Source of the DNA: a virus
Virus record (IMG/VR): IMGVR_UViG_3300045973_000386
Coordinates: 1-29,922 of that record
Direction: 5' to 3' (one strand)
Length of the DNA stretch: 29,922 nt
The number at the start of each line of letters is the position of its first letter. The first letter of the stretch is position 1. Under the pieces are notes generated by a model. It was given only the letters and a program-made list of their open reading frames with translations. It was not told the origin of the DNA and did no database searches. Positions 1 through 7,228 of this stretch are shown here, one piece after another. A program made the position numbers and the translations under genes.

Positions 1-1
1 C

Positions 2-1258
2 GACTGGGCGAAGGCGTACAAGGAACTGCTCGAGGACTACAAGAAGACGGTCAAGGCGCTGGCGAAGTGGGCGATGGTGCTCAAGAAAGAGGGCGCCAGC
101 CAGGCGCAGATCACCGCTATCCAGCAGCGCCTCCAGAGCACGCTCGGCTCAGTCAGCTCGAGCGAGACCAACCCGCCTCCGGCGACCGGTTCGACCTTCG
201 TCGCCAACGACTCCATCGACCTGAAGGCGCTGGACGTCTCTAAGGCGTCTGTCGACCCCGCCAAGTTCAAGTTCATCATGCTCATGGCCTGCGCGGCGAT
301 GAACATGCCGAGCAACTTCTACGGCGACTCCTCCGACGGGAACCAGGCGTCGGCGAAGACGCTCGACCGCCCCACAGAGCTCGGCTTCCGCAGTCGTCAG
401 AACCTTTGGGGCGAGGTCTTCGTCGACTGCTGCACGATCGCCATCGAGGCCGCGGCGCTTGCGCCCAAGTCCAAGAAGGTGCAGTCGGCAGGGTACGACG
501 AGGACACCGGCCTGATGAAGATCAAGGCCGACCGCGTGCTCACCAAGGTCGACATCGACATGAACTTCCCGCCCATCCTGCAGCAGGATGTGCAGTCGGT
601 CGTGCAATCTCTGGTGACTGGAATTACGTTGAACGGCCAGCCGATCCAGGTGATGAATGACGGCCCGACCATCCTTCGCATCCTGCTCAAGGCGCTGGGC
701 ATCGACGAGATCGACGACATCGTCGAGGTCTTCTATCCCAAGGACGGATCCAAGTCTACGGCCAAGCCGATCAAGACTTATGCGAAGCCTGCTGCGCCTG
801 GTGAGAAGCCTGCCCCCGCCGATGGCCCTGCCTCCACGCTCCCCTCCGGCGCAGACGGTGCGACTTTGATCCCGGCGCAGCAGGCTGCGCAGAAGAACGA
901 GCCCACCAAGGCCCCCAAGCAGTCCGGGCCACCGCAGGCTCCTGTTCCTCCGGCCGTGAAAGAGTCCAGCGAGTTGCTCGACTCTGTGCGCCTGCTCTCG
1001 GAGACGGTGGCGAAGCAGGGCGATCGCCCGATCTCCATCCAGGCGACTATCGAGTCGCAGCCCGCCGCCCCCGTGACGGTGAACGTGCCCGAGCAGCCCG
1101 CCCCGGTGGTCACCGTGAACGTGCCCGCCGCTGAGGCCCCGGTCGTCACTGTGAACGTGCCCGAGCAGAAGCCGCGCCGGGTGAAGCGTGAGTCCAAGTT
1201 CGTCACCGACTCCGCAGGCAAGATTGTCGGCAAGTCCGAGACTGAGACTGAGGAGTAG
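2..1258 (+). CDS. Portal protein, C-terminal part (partial at 5' end)
   Basis: The frame is open from base 2, so the true start lies upstream. The portal forms the dodecameric ring at the capsid vertex through which DNA is packaged and ejected. The portal call rests on the stretch with NMPSNFYGDSSDGNQASAKT followed by a conserved helix (LDRPTELGFRSRQNLW), which resembles the late core/stem of siphovirus portals where a glycine/serine loop precedes a long helix. After the core (to about base 770) comes a long low-complexity Pro/Ala/Lys tail with three 12-residue repeats beginning VTVNVP, then a basic patch (KPRRVKRE) and an acidic end. Position before protease, scaffold and capsid genes agrees with a head module. 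The extended C-terminus is unusual in length. Portal identity is fairly sure; the role of the tail is unknown. Confidence 0.8.
   Translation, partial: DWAKAYKELLEDYKKTVKALAKWAMVLKKEGASQAQITAIQQRLQSTLGSVSSSETNPPPATGSTFVANDSIDLKALDVSKASVDPAKFKFIMLMACAAMNMPSNFYGDSSDGNQASAKTLDRPTELGFRSRQNLWGEVFVDCCTIAIEAAALAPKSKKVQSAGYDEDTGLMKIKADRVLTKVDIDMNFPPILQQDVQSVVQSLVTGITLNGQPIQVMNDGPTILRILLKALGIDEIDDIVEVFYPKDGSKSTAKPIKTYAKPAAPGEKPAPADGPASTLPSGADGATLIPAQQAAQKNEPTKAPKQSGPPQAPVPPAVKESSELLDSVRLLSETVAKQGDRPISIQATIESQPAAPVTVNVPEQPAPVVTVNVPAAEAPVVTVNVPEQKPRRVKRESKFVTDSAGKIVGKSETETEE
1073..1168 (+). repeat. Three 36-bp in-frame repeats encoding VTVNVP units in the portal tail
   Basis: Copies begin at 1073, 1109 and 1145, each starting VTVNVP followed by a short Pro/Ala/Glu spacer. 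The period is exactly 12 codons. Alternating small beta-branched residues suggest short beta strands separated by Pro-rich linkers. The unit is at the disordered-looking C-terminal extension of the portal. Confidence 0.8.
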
Positions 1259-1261
1259 ACC

Positions 1262-1666
1262 GTGGCTACGAACCTGAAACTTGCCGACGCCCATGTGAAC
1301 GCGCAGGCCGACGCTCTCAACGCGCTCTACAACGGCGGCAAGCTGCGCATCTACGACGGCACTCAGCCCGCGACGTCGGACACTGCCGTTGTCGCCCAAG
1401 TCAAGCTCGCCGAGTTCACGCTGCCGACGCCGTGCTTCGGAACCGCAGCGGCCGGGGTGCTGGCGGCCAACGCGATCACCGATGTGGTGGGTCTCGGCGG
1501 AGGCGGTGCTGCGGCCTGGTACCGCGTCGTCAAGGCCGATGGAGTCACCAGCCTGCAGGACGGCAGCGTGGGCACGTCGCTCGCGAACCTCAACATGGAT
1601 ACGACGACCATCACGGCCGGGGTCACGCAGCACATCAACTCGTGGGGCTTCACGGTGACCAAGTGA
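1262..1666 (+). CDS. Small probable virion protein (unknown function)
   Basis: A 134-residue protein starting at GTG 1262, four bases after the portal stop, with GAGGAG inside the portal end as ribosome binding site. The N-terminus (LKLADAHVNAQADALNALYN) is helical, followed by a short beta-type segment (GGKLRIYDGTQPAT) and an alanine/glycine-rich middle; the C-terminus ends INSWGFTVTK. Proteins opening with ADALNA-LYNGGKLRIYDGTQP occur among phage structural genes as I recall them, but no biochemical function is known to me. Its place between portal and protease, and the absence of catalytic motifs, suggest a head or tail-fiber-associated virion component. Start and frame are well supported; function is not. 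Confidence 0.75.
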   Translation: MATNLKLADAHVNAQADALNALYNGGKLRIYDGTQPATSDTAVVAQVKLAEFTLPTPCFGTAAAGVLAANAITDVVGLGGGGAAAWYRVVKADGVTSLQDGSVGTSLANLNMDTTTITAGVTQHINSWGFTVTK

Positions 1667-1679
1667 ACCGAGCGAGCAG

Positions 1680-2588
1680 ATGCTAGTCCTCGCCACAGCC
1701 GATTATCTCGCCGGAGACGCCGACGTAGGCAGCAAGGTCACGGCGACGATCTTCGGCATGGAGCTGAATGGCTCGACCGAGGTCTACAAAGTCCTCTACC
1801 AGGGGCAGCTTGCTGCCTCTGCGGCGACCATCTACACGGCACCGTCGTCAAACGTCGCCTTCGTCAAGTCCATCACGGTCGTGAACCCCGACACGGTCTC
1901 TCACACCTTCCAGTTGTTCCGCGGCGGGACCGCGGACGCCAACGCAATCACCCCGTCTTACACTCTGCTGCCCGGAGGGATGGCTATCTATGAGGACGGT
2001 CGCGGCTGGACGTTCTACAGCGCCAGCGGCCAGCAGCTTCAGGCCAACTTTGCCGCCATCAGTCCGATCGACAACTGGGGCATCTCCGGCTGCAAGGGCG
2101 AGACGATGGACCGCGTCTACTGCCCCGAGGTGAACACTACGGCTGGAACGACGGGACAGGTCCGCCTGCAAGCCATCTGGCTCACTGCCGGGACCATCGT
2201 CTCCAACATCGCTTTCTGTTCGGCTACCACCCTGGCGGGAGTGCCGACGCACTACGTCTTCGGCCTCTATGACATCACCGGAGCGTTGCTTGCTACCACG
2301 GCCGACCAGACGTCGACCGCGTGGGCAGCGAACACGCTCAAGACGCTCCCGGTCACTGCCGCCTACACCATCCCCACGACCGGGCTTTACTACCTCATGT
2401 TCAGCATGGTGGCGACGACCGTCGTCACGCTCAAGGGCGGCACGGCGCGGACGGACGGGGCGCTCAACTTCGCAACGCCGATCCTCTCCGGCCTGTCCGC
2501 CACCGCCTACGCGACCGGGACCGCGCCGACCTCTGTGGCGCTGCCGTCGGCCAAGTCCACCGCCTCCATCTGGGGCTGCGTGACCTGA
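1680..2588 (+). CDS. Putative virion fiber/decoration protein with two beta-rich domains
   Basis: A 302-residue protein starting at ATG 1680; the RBS is weak (GAGCGAG), so a later start such as ATG 1758 cannot be excluded. The N-terminal half contains a beta-sandwich-like module ending LLPGGMAIYEDGRGWTFYSA, a motif seen in phage structural proteins that present a small domain on the particle surface. Residues from about 150 on form a second Thr/Ala/Gly-rich module (VFGLYDITGALLATTADQTS) resembling jelly-roll C-terminal domains of phage fibers. No enzyme motif is seen. Its stop overlaps the start of the next gene (TGATG). Family resemblance is from memory and function is inferred as surface exposed, perhaps host or matrix binding. 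The placement between portal and protease genes is unusual for a fiber. Confidence 0.65.
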   Translation: MLVLATADYLAGDADVGSKVTATIFGMELNGSTEVYKVLYQGQLAASAATIYTAPSSNVAFVKSITVVNPDTVSHTFQLFRGGTADANAITPSYTLLPGGMAIYEDGRGWTFYSASGQQLQANFAAISPIDNWGISGCKGETMDRVYCPEVNTTAGTTGQVRLQAIWLTAGTIVSNIAFCSATTLAGVPTHYVFGLYDITGALLATTADQTSTAWAANTLKTLPVTAAYTIPTTGLYYLMFSMVATTVVTLKGGTARTDGALNFATPILSGLSATAYATGTAPTSVALPSAKSTASIWGCVT

Positions 2589-3616
2589 TGGCCCGCCTCA
2601 ACGCCAAGTGGAGCGACTTCTCGCAGCGCGGACAGGCATGGTACTCGTTCTGGATGGACGGGCCGACCGCCGCCGCCGCGAACAACGGTACGGCCTCTGG
2701 TAGTCAGGTTGCACAGGCTTCCGCCGTTGGAACAGTCCAGCATGAGCACATGGCAGCCACGGGCGCCCAGGCTCAGCAGGCGTCCGCGATCGCCGCCGCG
2801 CAGCATGAGCACGATGCAGTCGTCGGGATCCAGGCGGCGCAGACGTCTGCTCTTGTTTCGTCCTCGCACGAGCATCTTGCTGTGGCAGGTGCTCAGCTCG
2901 CTCAGACCTCTTCCGTCGCCGCCGACCAGCACCAGCACGCGGCCGTGGTTACAGTGCAAGCCGCCCAGGACTCCGATTCTGACCTTCACAGCCATGTCCA
3001 CTCCGAGGGAGAGGCCCAGCAGGCAGCGCAGCAATCAGCGGCCCAAGCGGCACAGCATCAGCACTTGAGCGGAGCGGCGAGTCAGCTCTCTCAGGCGTCT
3101 TCTCCGTCAATCCAGCAGACTCAGTATGTGGAGGTCGTGGGCGCGCAGCACGCCCAGGCTGCGTCCGCTGGCTCAGACCAACATCAGCACGCCGCTCTCG
3201 ACGCCGATCAGCCCGGACAGACTTCCGTTGTCTTCTCTGGCGCGGTGGTTCCTGCCAACGTCATTTCAGCTCAGGCTGCTCAGGCTACGCAGGAATCTAC
3301 ACTCGAAGTCGCCGCTTCGACGCAGCCTGCTACCAACGGCGGGGACATGGAATCCGCTCAGATGCAGCAGGATTCTGCTGCTTACTTGGTAGCAGAACAG
3401 CCGCAAGAGCTATATGTTGGTGGCTATGTACCGCTCGCGCAGGAACCGGCAGCTCGCAGTCTCTCGCCGAAGCGGCCGGAGATCGCGGTCAACTCTGGGC
3501 GCCTCGATGCGGCTCAGGAACCTCAACTTTCGAGACTCGAAGGGTTCGTCGATCCTCTCTATCTGTCGGCTCTCTTCGACCTTGACCCTGATCTCTACGC
3601 CGCGGTTGCGGCCTGA
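2588..3616 (+). CDS. Histidine-rich 21-residue-repeat protein, probable virion protein
   Basis: I start this gene at ATG 2588, which overlaps the preceding stop (TGATG), giving 342 residues; the frame is open further upstream but only inside the previous gene. Residues 1-37 form a short Trp-rich head (WSDFSQRGQAWYSFWMDG). From residue 38 there are about ten tandem 21-residue units with the pattern G-x-Q-x-A-Q-x-S at positions 1-8 and H-x-H at positions 15 and 17. H-x-H is present in units 1-6 and 8 and lost in 7, 9 and 10. The C-terminus (about 270-342) is non-repetitive, ending PLYLSALFDLDPDLYAAVAA. Strict periodicity suggests a solenoid or trimeric fiber; H-x-H pairs could bind metal, as in iron-binding tail spikes and T4 gp12, but that is inference. 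No catalytic motif is visible. Confidence 0.75.
   Translation: MARLNAKWSDFSQRGQAWYSFWMDGPTAAAANNGTASGSQVAQASAVGTVQHEHMAATGAQAQQASAIAAAQHEHDAVVGIQAAQTSALVSSSHEHLAVAGAQLAQTSSVAADQHQHAAVVTVQAAQDSDSDLHSHVHSEGEAQQAAQQSAAQAAQHQHLSGAASQLSQASSPSIQQTQYVEVVGAQHAQAASAGSDQHQHAALDADQPGQTSVVFSGAVVPANVISAQAAQATQESTLEVAASTQPATNGGDMESAQMQQDSAAYLVAEQPQELYVGGYVPLAQEPAARSLSPKRPEIAVNSGRLDAAQEPQLSRLEGFVDPLYLSALFDLDPDLYAAVAA
2699..3328 (+). repeat. Array of ten 63-bp in-frame units (21-residue H-x-H repeats)
   Basis: Units begin every 63 bases from 2699. At protein level the pattern GxQxAQxSxxxxxxHxH recurs without a single length change over ten units. At DNA level the units differ considerably (for example cagcatgagcac, tcgcacgagcat, cagcaccagcac for the H-x-H part), so the repeats are old and kept by protein-level selection rather than fresh duplications. 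The last units (9 and 10) lose the histidines but keep the AQ part. Confidence 0.88.
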
Positions 3617-3632
3617 CGCGAGGTGATGAGAA

Positions 3633-4802
3633 GTGACTCCTGAAGAGATGCAGCAGATCATCGGCGTGATGACGCCGGAGGAGCTCAAGAAGATGAAGGA
3701 TCGCCTCGCCGCGGAGGACGCGGCTGAGGAGTCTTTGGAAGGCGACACCGTCGACCTGATCGAGAAGGCCGTCGCCGAAGACGACACGATCGACGTCAAG
3801 CTCATCTCTCCTGGCTGGGGATCCTCGGGCTACTACTCCCGTGAGGTTCTCGAGCGCGACGGGCCGGGCGCTTGGCCGGTGGGCACGCACATGCACCTCG
3901 ACCACCCGACGGAGTCCGAGAAGCGTGAGCGGCCCGAGGGTTCCGTAAAGGACCTTGCCGCGGCAATCGCGACCGTGCCCGTCTACCAGGAGAGCGGCCC
4001 GGCTGGTCCGGGCCTCTACGCGAAAGCAGCGGTGGTGCCCGAGTACAAGGGCCTCATCAACGCGCTGCAGCCGCACATCGGAGTTTCCATCCGCTCCCCC
4101 GGCACGTTCAACGAGGGAGAAGCAGAGGGACGCAGGGGTCGCATCGTCAAGGCGATCTTCAACAGCCCCATCCATAGCGCCGTCGACTTCGTCACCAAGG
4201 CCGGTCGCGGCGGACAGGTGCTCGCTCTCATGGAGAGCTGGCGCGACCCCCACGACACGACCGTCCCCGACCCGACCGACCGGAAAACCACCAAGGACGA
4301 CCCATCACACGATACCGAGGAGAATCAGAACATGGATGAGCTGCAGAAGGCTCAGGAGGCACTCACCGCCTCCGAGGCAAAGGTCGCCACGCTGACGACC
4401 GCGAACGAGGCGATGAGCACCGAGCTGGGCAGTCTGCGCGAGTCCGTGGCTCTGTCTGAGGCACGCGTGCTCGTCGGCGCAGAGGTCAACAAGGCCGAGC
4501 TGCCCGAGATCACCAAGGCACGCCTCATCGAGACTCTCGTCAAGTCGGCCCGTCTCGGCGATGACGGCAAGCTCGACGCCGCCGCGCTGACCGAGTCGGT
4601 CACCGAGACGATCACCAGTGAAGCCGACTACGTCGCCAAGCTGACGGAGTCGGGCAAGGTCCGCGACCAGGGCAAGACCAAGGCCGCGACCAGCGATGAT
4701 GCACAGGCCAAGCTCGAGGAGTCGTACCACGCCCGCTACCTGGGTGAGGGCTACTCCGAAGAGACGGCGAAGAAGATGGCGGCAACCGCCGCCGGGAGGT
4801 AA
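3633..4802 (+). CDS. Capsid maturation protease fused to scaffold domain
   Basis: A 389-residue protein from GTG 3633 with a good RBS (GAGGTGATGAG). Residues about 50-215 look like a prohead protease: ISPGWGSSGYYSREVL leads into G-T-H86-M-H88-L-D-H91-P and, 60 residues later, IGVS152IRSPG. A His followed by a Ser at this distance fits the Ser/His arrangement of HK97-type (S78-like) prohead proteases; which His is catalytic is not certain. An acidic, disordered linker (residues 216-233) leads to a coiled-coil, Glu/Lys/Ala-rich C-terminal region (234-389) typical of scaffolds. The protease would cut the scaffold and itself out of the prohead during maturation. The order protease-scaffold, decoration, major capsid protein supports the call. 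A probable internal start makes the scaffold separately. Confidence 0.85.
   Translation: MTPEEMQQIIGVMTPEELKKMKDRLAAEDAAEESLEGDTVDLIEKAVAEDDTIDVKLISPGWGSSGYYSREVLERDGPGAWPVGTHMHLDHPTESEKRERPEGSVKDLAAAIATVPVYQESGPAGPGLYAKAAVVPEYKGLINALQPHIGVSIRSPGTFNEGEAEGRRGRIVKAIFNSPIHSAVDFVTKAGRGGQVLALMESWRDPHDTTVPDPTDRKTTKDDPSHDTEENQNMDELQKAQEALTASEAKVATLTTANEAMSTELGSLRESVALSEARVLVGAEVNKAELPEITKARLIETLVKSARLGDDGKLDAAALTESVTETITSEADYVAKLTESGKVRDQGKTKAATSDDAQAKLEESYHARYLGEGYSEETAKKMAATAAGR
4317..4322 (+). promoter_or_regulatory. Internal Shine-Dalgarno for the nested scaffold
   Basis: GAGGAG lies nine bases before the in-frame ATG at 4332, within the coding sequence for the acidic linker of the protease (Thr-Glu-Glu-Asn). 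It decides the proposed internal start. Confidence 0.55.
4332..4802 (+). CDS. Nested scaffold protein from an internal in-frame start
   Basis: Inside the protease gene, ATG 4332 (protease residue 234) is preceded by GAGGAG at 4317-4322 with a 9-base spacer, as good as any RBS in the window. It sits exactly at the junction between the acidic linker and the coiled-coil segment. Initiation here would give a free 156-residue scaffold, rich in Glu, Ala and Lys with predicted coiled coil (ELQKAQEALTASEAKVATLT), in addition to the fusion. This is the arrangement of lambda C/Nu3 and several other phages, where the free scaffold is needed in excess over the protease. The signal is seen in the sequence; use of the start is inference. 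Confidence 0.6.
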   Translation: MDELQKAQEALTASEAKVATLTTANEAMSTELGSLRESVALSEARVLVGAEVNKAELPEITKARLIETLVKSARLGDDGKLDAAALTESVTETITSEADYVAKLTESGKVRDQGKTKAATSDDAQAKLEESYHARYLGEGYSEETAKKMAATAAGR

Positions 4803-4807
4803 TCACC

Positions 4808-5686
4808 ATGCTCAACGAAGTCTTCCATGACGCCTGGACGCTGTCGGTGGTCGTCACTGACCCGGCGACTCCGCAGGGCGGCGACCCGTGCCGCTGGGGC
4901 TTCCTCACCGGCGTGGCTATCGACGATGAGAACGCCGCTGGCGTGACGGTCGTCGATTTCGGACAGCGCGTCCACAGCCTCACGGTCACCGACCGGGTCG
5001 GCGGCGGCATCGCTGTCGGCGACACGCTCTACTACGCCGATGCCACCAACGACATCGACAACGTGACCACGGGGACGCCGTTCGGCTACCTCAAGGGCGC
5101 GCTGATCGGTGCGGGCGGCAACGGCACTCGTGAAGTGCTCCACGTCCCCGGCCACGGTGCTGCGACGCTGGGCGCTGGCCTCGTCGGCGCTGCCAACCTC
5201 GCCGCCAACGCGGTCGAGACGGCCAAGATCAACGCTCTGGCCGTCGAGACGGCGAAGATCAACAACCTCGCCGTCACGGCTGGCAAGCTGGCCGCAGAGT
5301 CGGTCACGGGCGCCAAGGTCGCCGAGTCGGCCGACAAGGACGTGCTGGGCGCCGTTCCGGTGCTCTACCACGCCGCCATCGCTGACGGCTCGGGCAACAC
5401 CGACATCGTCGTCACCAGCAAGATCCAGGTCGTCGACTTCTGGATCGTCTCCACTGGCCTCGCGGCTCACGCCGCCGACGACCATGTGAAGCTCACCAAC
5501 CAGACCGCCGGTCAGGACATCACGGAAGAGGTCGCCAAGACCGCCACCGTGAACTCCATCAAGCACGCCGGTACAATCCTCGCTGCGGGCGCCACGGTGG
5601 CCGACGGCGCAACGCTCCGCTTCACCGCCGTCAAGGCGACCAACGTGGCCTGCGAGGCTTACGTCCTCGCCTACCGGATCGCCTGA
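4808..5686 (+). CDS. Head decoration/fiber protein with DUF2190-like N-terminus
   Basis: A 292-residue protein with a strong RBS (GGGAGGT) before ATG 4808. Residues about 15-125 resemble the small capsid decoration (DUF2190-type) fold: a run containing GIAVGDTLYYADATNDIDNV and TPFGYLKGAL. Residues about 125-175 contain a 10-residue repeat (AVETAKINAL, AVETAKINNL, AVTAGKLAAE), a pattern found in trimeric fiber shafts. The C-terminal 110 residues look like a separate beta-rich head (VLYHAAIADGSGNTDIVVTS). It lies directly before the major capsid gene, the usual place of decoration proteins. I infer a capsid-surface trimer or short head fiber: base domain, shaft, knob. Confidence 0.7.
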   Translation: MLNEVFHDAWTLSVVVTDPATPQGGDPCRWGFLTGVAIDDENAAGVTVVDFGQRVHSLTVTDRVGGGIAVGDTLYYADATNDIDNVTTGTPFGYLKGALIGAGGNGTREVLHVPGHGAATLGAGLVGAANLAANAVETAKINALAVETAKINNLAVTAGKLAAESVTGAKVAESADKDVLGAVPVLYHAAIADGSGNTDIVVTSKIQVVDFWIVSTGLAAHAADDHVKLTNQTAGQDITEEVAKTATVNSIKHAGTILAAGATVADGATLRFTAVKATNVACEAYVLAYRIA

Positions 5687-5705
5687 GAAGGGAAGGAACA
5701 ACGCT

Positions 5706-6833
5706 ATGGCTGATGAACTGCAGACCTTCTCGGACGACGAAGGCTTCGTCCGCTTGAAGGAAACCCCACGCGTCAAGGCTGGGGTCACCCAGCTCAACGA
5801 GATCCTCGCGAATGACCCGTACATGGTCTCGCGCTGGGTCGACGACCTGCGTCACGACCACGTCAGGAACCTCACCGAGGCAATCGCCCCCGGCGACTTC
5901 CCGACGCTGTTCGGCTTCCTCATCCAGAGGGACATGCTGGCGAAGTACGCCGAGATGCCCTCCGAGTGGCGTCGGTGGATCCCCACCGGCACCGTGCCGA
6001 ACTTCAACGTCCACCGCAAGCTCAAGGTGTACGGCCAGGACAACGAGCTGTCGGTGGTCCTGCCGGGCGCCCCGTACCCCGAGACGGTTTCGGCGACCTC
6101 TGGGTACAACCGTTCGGTCGTCAAGTACGGCCGTCGGTTCGACATCCTCTGGGAAGCCATCGTCAACGACGCGCTCGGCGCCTTCAGCGACATCCCCGCC
6201 CGTTTCGCGACAGCGGTCAGCCGCACCCAGGCCAAGAACGCGACGCGGATCTACTCGTCCGCCGCGGGCCCCAACCCGGCCCTCTTCGGTACGCCGATCG
6301 TGGACGTCGATGGTCAGAACGTGACCAACCAGGGCGTGCTTCCGTTCAACGTCACCAACCTCGCCATCACGCGTCGGCTGCTGGCGAACCAGACCGATCC
6401 CAACGGCGAGCGCATCGGCCTCACGGCGAAGTACCTCGTCGTGCCGGGCAGCCTCGCCGACGCCGCCTTCATCGCTCTGCACAGCATGAATCTGCAGCAG
6501 GCTGCTTCGGCGACTCCGGTCCCGACGATCAACCCGGCCTCCAACTGGGGCCTGCAGCTCATCGTCGACGACTACCTCGAGACCATCGACCTGACCGGCA
6601 CCTCGGATACCACCTGGTACCTGTTCGCCGAGCCCGGTGGGGCCTCCGCTCTGCAGATGGACTTCCTCGCCGGTAACATCGGCCCGGACATCCGCATCAG
6701 GAGCAACGGCGCGAGCAGCGGCAACCCGATGGACGGCAGCTTCGAGACCGACACCATCGCCTACCGCGTGCGCGACGTGCATGGCGGCTCGTGCTTCGAG
6801 CCGCGCTACTGCTACGCGCAGGTCGGTCCGTGA
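5706..6833 (+). CDS. Major capsid protein (HK97-fold expected)
   Basis: A 375-residue protein with RBS AAGGGAAGGA before ATG 5706. It follows protease, scaffold and decoration genes and precedes the connector genes, the standard place of the major capsid gene. N-terminal helices (VKAGVTQLNEILANDP) are followed by an E-loop-like region (IPTGTVPNFNVHRKLKVYGQ) and a P-domain-like region with NDALGAFSDIPARFATAVSR; the last part carries LVVPGSLADAAFIAL and IDLTGTSDTTWYLFAEPG, common in capsid proteins of this group, where a peptide is recognised as FAEPG/ADP-type before the C-terminal strand. A strong hairpin directly after it is typical for a highly transcribed capsid gene. No second capsid gene is seen. 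Confidence 0.88.
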   Translation: MADELQTFSDDEGFVRLKETPRVKAGVTQLNEILANDPYMVSRWVDDLRHDHVRNLTEAIAPGDFPTLFGFLIQRDMLAKYAEMPSEWRRWIPTGTVPNFNVHRKLKVYGQDNELSVVLPGAPYPETVSATSGYNRSVVKYGRRFDILWEAIVNDALGAFSDIPARFATAVSRTQAKNATRIYSSAAGPNPALFGTPIVDVDGQNVTNQGVLPFNVTNLAITRRLLANQTDPNGERIGLTAKYLVVPGSLADAAFIALHSMNLQQAASATPVPTINPASNWGLQLIVDDYLETIDLTGTSDTTWYLFAEPGGASALQMDFLAGNIGPDIRIRSNGASSGNPMDGSFETDTIAYRVRDVHGGSCFEPRYCYAQVGP

Positions 6834-6858
6834 TCTGAAGGCTCGCTACCAAGGACCA

Positions 6859-6888
6859 CCCCGGGGGCGCTTCGGACGGCCCCCGGGG
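6859..6888 (+). terminator. Perfect 10-bp G+C hairpin after the capsid gene
   Basis: Arms CCCCGGGGGC (6859-6868) and GCCCCCGGGG (6879-6888) are exact complements; the 10-base loop contains C-UUCG-G (6870-6875), a very stable tetraloop. No T-run follows, so it may act as an attenuator, RNA-processing or mRNA-stabilising element rather than a full intrinsic terminator. It lies between the capsid stop and the RBS of the next gene. Confidence 0.65.
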
Positions 6889-6919
6889 AGTACCACTAGG
6901 TGAGAGAGGAGGTTGCTTG

Positions 6920-7228
6920 ATGGACGTTTTCCCGTTTGCCCCCCAGCACGAGCAGCCTGTCGTGAGTGACGAAGAAGCTTCGGAAGCGGCACACACCCTC
7001 GCCAACCCGAAGGCCGTGGCGTCTGAGGCTGGGCGGGTCCTTGCGATCCACCAGCATCAGGAGCAGGAAGCTGAGAAAGCGACCGAGGAGGTGGTCCTCG
7101 ATTCTGGCGACCAGATCATCCCGGACCCTGCCCCGGTGCAGGCGGAAGTGGTCGTCGATGAACCGGCTGCCAAGGAACCGGCTGCCAAGAAAGCGCCCAA
7201 GGCGAAGAGTGTGAGGAAGCCCAAGTGA
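6920..7228 (+). CDS. Small charged protein between capsid and connector genes (unknown)
   Basis: A 102-residue protein. I choose ATG 6920 over TTG 6917 because GAGAGGAGG ends seven bases upstream. The N-terminal half is acidic with a short helix (DEEASEAAHTLANPKAVA), the middle has QHQEQEAEKATEEV, and the C-terminus is a Lys/Ala/Pro tail (AAKEPAAKKAPKAKSVRKPK) typical of unstructured, nucleic-acid- or protein-binding ends. Many siphoviruses have such a small gene between capsid and head-tail adaptor; function is not known to me. Its last four bases overlap the next start (GTGA). Confidence 0.7.
   Translation: MDVFPFAPQHEQPVVSDEEASEAAHTLANPKAVASEAGRVLAIHQHQEQEAEKATEEVVLDSGDQIIPDPAPVQAEVVVDEPAAKEPAAKKAPKAKSVRKPK

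Noticed and set aside
149-1696. Long open frame on the minus strand (515 codons)
   Set aside because: It is antisense to the portal and the next gene, is Arg/Gly/Leu/His-rich as expected for the reverse of G+C-rich coding DNA, and has no RBS or family motif.
2321-2587. N-terminal extension of the repeat gene
   Set aside because: The frame is open there but lies within the preceding gene; ATG 2588 with TGATG coupling is the natural start.
2699-3328. Possible CRISPR array because of regular 63-base spacing
   Set aside because: Units are in-frame codons with protein-level conservation and no constant DNA repeat with unique spacers.
5631-6782. Minus-strand open frame of 383 codons
   Set aside because: Antisense to the major capsid gene; composition is that of a shadow frame in G+C-rich DNA.
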